64,000 nt of DNA from Aquilaria yunnanensis (lineage: Eukaryota > Streptophyta > Magnoliopsida > Malvales > Thymelaeaceae). The stretch lies in NCBI GenBank assembly GCA_039654915.1, contig CM077599.1:78522001-78586000 (forward strand), read 5' to 3'. Position numbers and translations under genes: made by a program. The notes under the pieces were generated by a model. The model worked only from the letters and a program-made list of their open reading frames with translations. It did no database searches and was not told the DNA's origin. Numbering within the stretch: position 1 is the stretch's first letter; each line of letters begins with the position of its first letter. Below, one piece after another: positions 54,470-64,000 of this stretch.

Positions 54470-57400
54470 ACTTAACGCAAACCGTCGTTTGAAAAATCCG
54501 GAAAATTATAAGTAGCAGTAGCCGGTTGGGGCCAAAATGACAAATGTTAATTTTTTCAGGGACGACACATGTAATTAACCAGGCTTATGCAATATTTACT
54601 CTTTAGAGATGCATAAAGTTTATATTCTGTTTATCAAATACTTTTATTTGGTTGTTTCTTAGAGTTGATTATGGTTATGATGTAGGCATTGATAAAGAAA
54701 GCCAATCTAGATTTTGAATATGGGAAGCATAAATGATTTTATAAATACAGTTTTGGCCTCATGATTCTATTACTCTATTATGGCCTATAGCAAAATTTTT
54801 CCATGCCCTATTGAAGTCACAAACAGTCCTTTTGTAAAACAAAAAGTTAATTATATGTCCTACTTGAACTCTCTTTTGGTTTTTATTAGTTAATCGTGCA
54901 AGTAATTTTGTCATGTTCATGGCAAAAGGAAGCTAATGACACCATCTCAGTGGTTTCATATGAATTGGTTAATTGAATAAGGTCTCATCAATTTGCCTTC
55001 CATCTATCATCTCATCAGTTTGTAAGTTCAATTGCTTTGGTCATTTTCCATTTTTTATCCTTCACATTCTTTTGATAATATATCTTTTGATAATATATAA
55101 GTATGTCATCAATTGATTATTCTATCTGCTTGCATTTATATGTGCAGTCTAATATATACCATAGTAGGTCTCAACGTTTCACTTTGTTCTATCATCTCTA
55201 CATGTGCTATGTCATAATTCTTGGCCAAAATCTATTTGTACAATATGGAAGCAACTAATTTTTGTGGGTGCTTTCTACTTAGAGCATGTTGTAATGGTTT
55301 TCTTTCTTCTTTTTTTTTTCTGTTCTTTTTTTTCTATAACATATACTTGTACTCTTCTTTAATCTATCATGCCTCGAACAGATTGAGGTAGAACAATGCT
55401 AAGATATGTACATTGATTGTTGAACAAATTGTAAAACGATAGAGTGACATGTACCTTGATTGTTGAATGATAAGCTTATATTTATTATATTTATTTCTTT
55501 CATATTTAGTATGTTTTAATATGTTTTGAACCTTAAATATATATTTTGAGTATGTTTTGTAGCTTAAAGCATATATGGACTTAATTGATTAAAAGTGAAT
55601 TTAATTTACCATTTTACAAGTTTTAATTTGGTTGTGCTCTTTCAGGATGTTGACAGATGGTGATATTCCGGTAGAAAAATTATATCTTGACCTACAGAGA
55701 TCGGAATGAAGTGATTCTTGATTCATTGGAAAGCTAACATCTGGAGCTACAAATTACATTCAGACCCAGAAACCCAGTTTTCACGTTAAGGGGGTCAAAT
55801 TCTGCTTCAAAGTCGCGATTTACGAGTCACCGCTGGTTCAGAAGCAGTTGCGGTATTTTGGGCATATCTTTGGCTGTAGATGTCCGTTTTATGCGATTCA
55901 GGTGTCGTTTCGAAGATAAGAAAGAGATCTACAACTTTTATGCTTTGCGTTTTGAGAAATACTGGCTGCATCAAGGTCGAATATCAGCTTGAAGTTGCTA
56001 CTGATGTTCTGAAGTATTGCTTGGCTGACAACTTTGAAATCTTATAGTTATTTTGAATCTTTTTATTTGTTTGTGGTACTTTTGTAACAATATAAAAAGT
56101 TTAGGGAGTTTTTATGAGTTTAGTCAAGGTTTTAGTTTTCTTTGGCTTTTAAGCGTGGCTGCCGCCGCACCCCCCATCTTCATCTCTTTTTCCTAATTCT
56201 AGTTTTAGTTTCTTTTATTCTTTTTTGTTTTTCTTTCGATCATGGCTGAGTAATTTTCTAGTTCAGTTTTAGGGACGATTTCCATCGCCAACACCGGTTG
56301 TGAGGATTGATTTTTCTTGGTTAAACTTTCTTTAATTTCAAGTATTTACTTCTTTGTTGTTCAGATTTATTGCAATTAATTTTCCTATTCTCGCTTGTTG
56401 AATTGGTTCTGCAATTGCAAATCTGCTTGATTTTCTTTCAACCGCTTAGGTGAAGAATTTAATTAGAAGCAAGTGAATTGATTAGAGATTGCTTTTATTT
56501 CTGGTTAGTTCATATGAAGAAGTAAGACAGGTCAAATTGTTCAAGCTTTTGGATTGTTGCCTGGAATAAACTTTTTTGTTCATTGATCTTAATGCTGATT
56601 TTGAGATAATTAGAAATTGCTTTTCAATATCTGGTTAATCAAAATTAAGAAATTAATCTGAAGCTTTTTCTGGTTAATTTTACTGCTGAATTCTTATGGC
56701 TCTTTTTAGCTTTAAAGAGAGTCCTGTTTATTTGCTTGAATTGAAGAAATATTTTCTTTCGATGATCAACTGCGTGATTGGAATGGATAATCAACCCTGA
56801 ACTGAGCGTTTTTAGTATTGGTTAATTTCATTTTAATTCTACAGTTAATTAATTTCAGCTTTTAATTGAAGAAACCCCCCTAATCTTTTATTTCAGTTTT
56901 CTGACAGGAAGCTTTCAGTAAAAAAATCTCCTTTGGGATTCGACCTGGTTTTCACTACTAGACTATAAAATTATTTATTCTGAGTTGTTAGGGATACCAG
57001 AATTATTTTTGGCGATTTCGACGACCGGCCATTGAACAAATTGTAAAACAATAGAGTGACATGTAACTTGATTGCGCAAGGTGTAAATATCATTACAAGC
57101 GTCAATTTTGCATTAACTACTCTTTGGCATTATGAAGGATGTAAGAATTCCCATAGACACTTTGTAGGGTTTTTGAGAAAGAAAATGGCATTGACACAAT
57201 ATGTTTAGTTCTTTCATCACTTACAATGAATCAATAGGATGTAAAGAGAACTCTAATTTTTAATGAAAATGACATTGTCACAACATTGCCTATAGACTTA
57301 TGGTTAACTATCAATATAAATCATGTTTCCCAAATAGGTGTATCTTTAAATTTAGAAGAAATTTATCTACATAAAAAAAAAACATTTCTTGAAGCCAACC

Positions 57401-57655
57401 CATTGTGAAGCATGGGCTTCATTTCTAGTATATATAATTTGCCAAATTGTACGATTTAATTCTTTATTCTAGAAACATTTTCCATTTACTCTTTCTATCG
57501 CCCACTAAAGTTTGATTAATACAGATTGTTTTCTCTTGCAGCTTAGTGGAGGTTGCATCCACTTAGAAAACTCAAGAAAAAAAATGATATTCATCCATCA
57601 TAAACGTAATGGGTTATGATAAACAATTATTTATATTACTACTACAAATGATTTA
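54470..57655. other. DNA present only in duplication copy 2
   Basis: Holds an LTR-like stretch (55640-57020) and otherwise unassigned AT-rich DNA (54470-55640 and 57080-57655). No ORF with a recognisable domain. A 50-base phrase, GAACAAATTGTAAAACGATA .. GTGACATGTACCTTGATTG at 55420, recurs at 57027, flanking the LTR-like part. Confidence 0.6.
55640..57022 (+). mobile_element. LTR-like retrotransposon sequence, possibly Athila-type
   Basis: Ends with GGGATTCGACCTGGTTTTC and TTTTTGGCGATTTCGACGAC, close to the Athila-type end and primer-side phrase in which TTTGGCGCCGTTGCC follows the LTR. The beginning (TGTTGACAGATGGTG) and the GC-richer block at 55800-55990 suit an LTR. No coding part is seen. 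Flanked by the 50-base direct repeat noted above; exact ends unknown. Confidence 0.4.
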
Positions 57656-57891
57656 CTCCATTTGTTTTATATTTTTTTAAACATTTGATTTTTTTGAATA
57701 GTTCAACATAAATTTATTCATATTGTTGCTTATTAGAAAAAAATTTAAAAAAATTTATTTAGTAACTTAGGTTTTTGTTAACCATTTATATATAAAGATT
57801 TTTTTATTTATATACTAAAATGTTGAAAATAAAAAAATCATAAATTAATTATTGAATATTGAACTTTGCAAAGAACCTAGAACAAAAGGAG
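57656..57891. mobile_element. Stowaway-like MITE, full length, 236 bp
   Basis: TA-CTCCATTTGTTTTATA at the left and CCTAGAACAAAAGGAG-TA at the right; similar in sequence to the 53310 MITE. Only its right end survives in duplication copy 1 (908-960). Confidence 0.65.
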
Positions 57892-58169
57892 TAATAACTA
57901 TTACATGTGTTTCATTTATTGAAAATGGTTTTCAAAAATTTGTATCACCAACATAACTTTGATATGTAAACATTTTACATTTTGGATTTGTTTCTCAAAG
58001 ATTAACTTCCTGAGATGTGGTCGTGTATTAAAGCTAAGGCTGAGGATAAAATACTCCTGGATCAGGCACTACGCCTATACTTTTGTGATATTTAAGAAAT
58101 TGCCTCCATGCCTTGGTGATGGAGTGAGGGTTAAAGTGAAATATATACATGTAATTGCAAACTACCTCA

Positions 58170-59700
58170 AGTTTTAAGACCCTCCAAACCTACACCATAA
58201 GTGTACGACTGTTGATTATAGTGTGGCAAGTAGGGGTTGATCCTACAATGATAAGTTTGTATCTATTGACAATTACTGCTTACTGTGGACATAACTTTAG
58301 CTAGACAATCAAAGATAAGAGATAAAAGAGACTAAATTAATCTAAATTATACTACAACTAAACAAGAGCAAACATAAAACAATGTAATTTTGGATTTTTG
58401 ATAAATTAATGAAAACATACCTCCTATGAGTTTCACTACTTAACTTGATTAACTAGTGAATTATGGCTAATGTCTTGATTTTCTTACTTGTTGGTAAAGT
58501 GATTTAATTGGACCCCTTACTTTTCTAAGTTAAGGGTCACTCTCTTAAGTTTGAGCTAGAATAGACTCTCATCTTATCCTAGCCCAAGAGAGGCATTACA
58601 AGTCAACAAGCCCATGGTCACCATACTAATCTCTTATTTCCAATTCTTCTTAATCTTTCCCAAGACTTAAGTAAAATCTAAGTTGCAATTAACTAGGGTC
58701 TTTAATCAATCAACATAACAATAAGCTCAAGGAGATGAGTAAATAAGCATTGAAGGAAAATTTGAGGCAAATAACCATTCATTCAACTAGCATAACCATA
58801 TCAAGTAGCTATATCCATAAAAAGTGCAAGAGAAACTACTTCATTATCAAACTAAAAGAAAACATAAAAATAGAAGAAATGGCTTCCATAGCTAACTGCA
58901 AGAAAAAGGAAAGAAAGAACCAAAGTGGACTTAGTAGAACTTGATCCCTCAAGTCTTCAAGGAAGTCTCCTTAAGCACTCAAAGCCTCCTCCAAGTGAAC
59001 TCTCCAATGGTAGCCTCCTCTAAGAGAATGAAGAAGATGGTGCTCTACCTTTCTTATATTCAAAAGATGTTTTTCTTCTCCTTTAATCCTAGCTTTCTAC
59101 CTTTTCTCTAAGAAGTTATGATCTTTGTGACATTTTAAAGGGTCAATTGGAAGGTAGGTAGGTGAGAATTAAGGCTCACTTGATGTAGAAATGCTCCTAA
59201 GTCCTAAAATGGTCCTCTTTTTCATGTCCAGACAAAGTGCGATTGCACTTCTAAAGGTACGGTCACATTTCCACCTCTCGAGTTAGTTTTCCAATTTTAT
59301 AGCGTGATCACACTTTTTATTCATTTTGCACAGCTTCAGTACCCTTTAATATTTTGAGCATAACTTTTGTTACGGGTGTCCAATTAAAATGATTCAAGAA
59401 CCCACATGAAGCTAAGAAAAAATTCTACAACTTTCATTCTTTGACAAAAGCCTAAACCTATCAATAAAAGGTTCAAAATTGGCCTGTAGGATACCCTTCT
59501 TCTAAGCTTTATGTGTCTTCATTTCTCTTGGCCTGCTCCTTTATTTCTTCATCCAAATGTGCCTCAAATTTATGTATATAACCATTCAAACTCTCAAGAT
59601 ATGCAATGCAACCTACAAAATATAAAATGCAACTAGGATTTAGCAAATTCAACAATAATTTAGCACAAAAGTAAGTAAAATATATAAGAACATCATGTGA
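58170..59700 (-). mobile_element. LTR/UTR-like sequence, second copy
   Basis: Counterpart of 1235-2800 within the large duplication, with about 40 bases missing near 58600. Confidence 0.3.
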
Positions 59701-60419
59701 CTATCACTTGAACAGCAAATTTTTCTAAAGGAAACAATACTTTATAGAACTGCACATTTGTCTGAAGAGAACAACACTTCACAGAACAACACATTTATCT
59801 GAAGGGAAAAACATTTCTTATGCTGATTCAAAGAATATTATTTACGAACGGTATTTCTTCCCAAATTAACAGTATTATATAGAACACCAAATTTGTAATA
59901 ATAGAACAGCAAAAGATGTCATACTCCATTGGTTTCTTTGATTATATGGCCGATGATGAGTTTGAGGTGGCGTGAATTGAACTTACCCTAGGAATATGTC
60001 CGATAAAAAGGAGATTGAAAGAGAAGATGCTACAATAGAGACAATCCTAGTGGTGGAGATTGTTGCCGGTAGGAGTTGGCTAAAGGAGTACGTTGATAGT
60101 AATGGTAAAGGTCTCAGCTTTATTTAGGGCCAAATATTGTTTTATTTCGCAGTGTTGTTCCATTTAGTGATAAGTGAAGTTTCATTCATACAAATTTGTT
60201 GTTTTATAATATACTGTTCATTTCATAAGATATGTTGTTTATAATAAGTATTGTTTCATTTAATAATAAGTGTTGTTTTATTTATACAAATATATTATTC
60301 TATAATATGATGTTAATTTTGTAAAGTGTGTTGTTCATAATAAATGCTATTCTGTTCAATAATAAATATTCTTCTATTCAATAATAAGTGTTGTTTCAAT
60401 TATACAAATATGTTTATAT

Positions 60420-60910
60420 GTATTTATTGCTTGGCCTTTCGCAGCCCCTATATATAATGAGGCAATAAATGAATTGGCGAGACGTAAGGCCTTCCGGAAT
60501 CAGTGTGGAAATTAAGTTATTGTAATATTTACCAATAATAATTAAAAAAACACAACAAAACAAAAGAAGAATACCTTGTCAGCTTGAGGAGATGGTACGG
60601 GCATTCATTGACAGGAGGCAAAGCCTTCATAAATTTCCCCTACCTTACTTATTTTACTGTGGTTTGGATTTCATATTTTTGTTCTAGCAAGTTTAATAAT
60701 GAATGTTACTTGTTGGCTGAAATGCAACCGAAAGGAGTGAAATGCATATTTTATAAGTTTCGGCTAAATCAAAATTTTAAACCAAATTCGCCTTCAACCA
60801 ACAAAATATGCCAAAAATAAGCATAAATATAAATGAAAAATCAAGTTCAAAGCATGCAAATGAGAAAAAGATGAACACGGAGAAGATAAGGCACCGGATT
60901 TAGTTCATTC
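60420..60910. repeat. R2 repeat, longest copy
   Basis: Counterpart of 3545-3910, but retains about 110 bases lost there (AAAGCCTTCATAAATTTCCC through TTACTTGTTGG), plus AAATCAAGTTCAAAGCATGC. It serves as the reference for R2. Confidence 0.65.
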
Positions 60911-60949
60911 TTTTTTAACGTCCAATAAAATTCATCATATTATTCTTCA

Positions 60950-61395
60950 TTTTACAAATTGGGTACTTTACATAGCTTTCCCTGAACTTTGATTAATGTT
61001 AGAGTTCATAAATGAGGATTGAAAATCTACACTTTGCTCATATTTTTGTTATTATTTCTGACAGCAGCTTCTTAAATTCTAATTTGAATTCTCTGGTACT
61101 TGTATTCTAATAATTTCAAGTTATTTGATATTTTTCTTACAGCTAATTGATATTAAAAAAAATACTATTTGACATTTATAAAGAGAAAAAAATTGATAAT
61201 TTAAAATGTCTATTAACTATAAAAAAAAATCAAAATATAATAAAATTTTCTGTAAATAGTTGCCCGACAATTCAAATTAGAATTTTAGATAGTGTATTCG
61301 GAAAAGTGTAAAAGGAACAACAAAAACGTGTAAATTCCAAACTTTTGAGGTGTAATTGTAATATCAACCAAAGTTCAGGGGCTAACTATAACTTA
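60950..61395. mobile_element. M1 foldback MITE copy
   Basis: Counterpart of 3950-4405 with the same long imperfect inverted arms (CCCTGAACTTTG .. CAAAGTTCAGGGG). Confidence 0.65.
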
Positions 61396-61704
61396 TCTCT
61401 TATAAATTTACTTTACACATTAAAAGCTGGTTTGGGTGACTTTCAGGTTCTGAGAAAGCAAACATTTCCACTTTTCTATACTATAGAATATCCTTTGCCA
61501 TACCTAGACTTATTTAGAATGCTTCTTCAGTTTAAACAAAAAAAACTGACAAATTGAAACAATTTGAAATTTTAGTTCAGGTTATTCAATTTTTTGGTTT
61601 GCTTTTGGTTGAAACTGAATAACAAAAAATTTAGTTTCAGTTAGAGTTACATTTGTACTCTTGTTTTTTGTGCTCTTATGTGAAGAGTTAAATTTAACAC
61701 CGTT

Positions 61705-63000
61705 TAAATCTTGCTACCCATGTGATCCACCCTTTGCATCATCAGCCTTGGTCGAATCTTGGTCCAAATAAGTTGAATTACACACCTTATACTCAAAGGC
61801 AATGTAGTGAGGTAGCAAAAAGAATGGTCATGCTTGTTTATTATATATCCATAATCTTTCTTTCTTCCCCTTTTTCAGGGCATATATCCTTGAAATGTAT
61901 TCATCAGCTTTTTTCTACTTAATTAGCTTTCAATGAATTACAATATGATTCCCACAGCAATAATTTTCTTCTTCAAGGGCTGATTTGTCACAGTACCTTC
62001 ATCTGTACCACATATTTTTTTTAGCATTTTTATGGATGTGTTTACATCAACTAAACTGAGGAAGGTAGGCTTGGACTCAAAACTATTTGAACAAGTAGGC
62101 ACAAATTCAAGCCCATGAAAACTTGTATGGTAGAATTTACAAATATATGCATAACTGATGAAGTTGACTAAGAATTGTGCAAATTTTTATGCATGATAAG
62201 TCTTTGTTTGCATGTGAGAAGTTGAATATCTTGACCACAACGCAGAAAGATGGAGAAAAGTAGTTTGCATGTTTATACTATGAGGCCTACGTGCATTGTA
62301 GGGGGCTGATAAATAGTTTATGTATTTACATTATGACAACGCAGCACATGGCTATAAGTCAACTAGTGGGAGAGGGTGCTTGATAGTTATAAATAGTTCT
62401 TCTCACTCATTTGGTTAGCGTGTTTGTGTATCCAACCTTGGCATCATCAGCCTTGGTCGAATCTTGGTCTAAATAAATTAAATTACACACCTTATTTTCA
62501 AAGGCAACATAATGATGCACCAAAAAGAATGGTCATGGTTGTTTACTATCCATTTTTCTTTCTACTCCTTTTCTGTGGCATATATCCTTGAAAATGGATT
62601 CATCAACTTTTTCCTCTTAATTACCTTTCAATGAATAGCAATATGATTCCCACAGCAATAATTCACTAATTTGGTTAGTCTATATGCCCTCGAGCATCAC
62701 CAAGCAGAAAAGATGTCCGTATTGTATGAGAGTGCACCACCTAAAACGGTGCCTTCACATGCCAAGTGGTGGAAAAGATGCTTGATGCATCATGTAAAGG
62801 TGTTTATTGTGCACAAGGAAGATGTATGTGTAAGAGAAAAAAGCCAAATATATAAAGGAAAAAATATCAGGGTTGTCAAAAAAGAGAAAGGAGAAGATTA
62901 TATTCAAAGAGTGAAGGGTTATGCAAAGAAGTAGTGGCCAGACGATGGCCAAGTGATAATCACCACCTGGCGACCAAAAAGCACAGTCTAAGAGGATTGT
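61705..63000 (+). mobile_element. R1 LTR-like repeats in tandem, second copy
   Basis: Counterpart of 4705-5930: one R1 copy to about 62430, then a second start at CATCATCAGCCTTGGTCG, with the shared TTATAAATAG box and GTGTGAGAG-like tract. Confidence 0.5.
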
Positions 63001-63208
63001 TGCTAGCAACCGCTAAGTATAGTCGACCATAAAGGGCAGTGAAAACGATCGCTATAACGACCATTATTTTCTATAGTGAAGAGCAACCACTAATAACGGT
63101 TGCCCCTACCTATCTTTATGATCTGTAAATTATTTAATTTAATTTTACTACATTATATATAAATTAACAAAACAGAATAAAAGCTTGAAGAATAGATCAT
63201 ATATAAGT

Positions 63209-64000
63209 TTAGTATCCATTCTTCTTTCTACTCCTTTTTCGTGGTATATATCCTTGAAAATGGATTCATTAACTTTTTCTTCTTAATTACCTTTCAATGA
63301 ATAGTAATATGATTCCCATAGCAATAATTTTCATCTTCAAGGGCTTCTTTGTCATGGTACATTCATTTTTGGCCCATGAGGACTTGTATGTTATAGTTTC
63401 GCATACACATAGCTAATTGATGAAGTTGATCGAGAAATGTGTGAACTTTTATGGGAAGTCTTTACTTGCATGTAGAGAGTTAGATACCTTAACCAGCTAG
63501 ACCACAACTATGAAAGGTGGAAAAAAGTAGTTTGCATATTTACACTATGACGGTTGCATGTGTTTGAGGACCTACAAAAAAGTTTGAGTTTTACATTATG
63601 ATAACTCATCATATGGCTACAAGTTGGAAAGTAATATGGGGTGCTTAGTGGTTATAAATAGTTATTCTCACTCATTTGGTTAGTCTATTTGCCCTCAAGC
63701 ATCACCAAGCAAAGAAGATGTCTGGATTGTGTGAGAGTGCACCACTTAAAAAGGTGCCTTCACTTGCCAAGTGGTGGAGAAGATGCTTGATGCATCATGT
63801 AGAGGTGTTTATTGTGCACAAGGAAGATGTATGTGTGAGAGAGAAAAACTAAATATATAAAGGAAAAAATATCAGGGTTGTAAAAAAAGAGAGAGGAGAA
63901 GATCATATGCAAAGAGTGAAGGGTTATGCAAAGAAGCAGTGGGCAAAAGTTTGGCTGCCAAGTGATAACCACCACATAGCGGCCAGAAAGGACTGTCTAA
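63209..64000 (+). mobile_element. R1 LTR-like repeat copy, cut by the window edge
   Basis: Starts TTAGTATCCATTCTTCTTTC at the point where the large duplication ends, and runs through GGTTATAAATAGTTATTC and GTGTGAGAGTGCACCAC to the window end. Confidence 0.6.

Larger units (their letters stand above)
53561..63208 (+). repeat. Large direct duplication, copy 2
   Basis: 53561-54470 parallels 1-906 and 57841-63208 parallels about 907-6212. The interval 54470-57840 has no counterpart in copy 1. Copy 2 ends at 63208, where an extra R1 copy begins, so homology might continue past that insertion beyond the window. Confidence 0.9.

Noticed and set aside
1..64000. CRISPR arrays, bacterial operons, rRNA or organelle-derived DNA
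   Set aside because: No such signals were seen; direct repeats here are microsatellites, minisatellites or transposon arrays, and introns with GT-AG borders mark a plant nuclear genome.

Overview
This is an intergenic or pericentromeric-type stretch of a flowering-plant nuclear genome. It is AT-rich and packed with nested transposable elements, with 5-bp LTR target duplications, CACTA/hAT/Stowaway DNA elements, a plant LINE and microsatellites. The captured gene fragment (RFC1) and the element types fit a eudicot. I cannot name the species. No complete, obviously functional host gene is visible. The best intact open frame with promoter-like context is a 70-codon ORF at 7739.

Layout. 1-6212 is the first copy of a large direct duplication whose second copy is 53561-63208. 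Copy 2 carries 3.4 kb (54470-57840) that is missing from copy 1. 6.2-10 kb holds a small promoter-bearing ORF, with a diverged relative at 25.25 kb, and a possible Mutator-like foldback. 10.4-12.7 kb is a pile of broken LINE ORF1, Ty1-copia and LTR fragments. 12.8-18.3 kb is repeats, among them several copies of a ~450-bp foldback MITE and a 32-bp minisatellite. 18343-23143 is a well-bounded CACTA element (3-bp target duplication CCA) that has captured the 5' part of a host RFC1 gene. 24268-24932 is a putative solo LTR with a TATA box. 26454-28130 is a second, older CACTA of the same family (target duplication CTT). 28131-36790 is a nest: a dispersed LTR-like repeat (R1) split by a 5'-truncated LINE, which is itself split by two solo LTRs with 5-bp duplications (CATAT and GGTAA). 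37.2-41.1 kb holds a hAT-like non-autonomous element and more R1 copies. 41.2-44.3 kb is a decayed autonomous hAT element whose transposase is readable from BED finger to hATC domain. 45874-53212 is a CACTA complex with a Transposase_24-type gene and a truncated TNP2 transposase gene, both on the minus strand. The rest is duplication copy 2.

The transposase genes do not form a working set. The hAT gene has several stop codons. The Transposase_24 gene has two in-frame stops. TNP2 has a clean 3' half but no 5' half. The strongest findings are the RFC1 capture, the three-array architecture and 59-bp internal repeat of the CACTA complex, the order of insertions in the LINE nest, and the duplication with a lineage-specific deletion that cut a Stowaway MITE in half.
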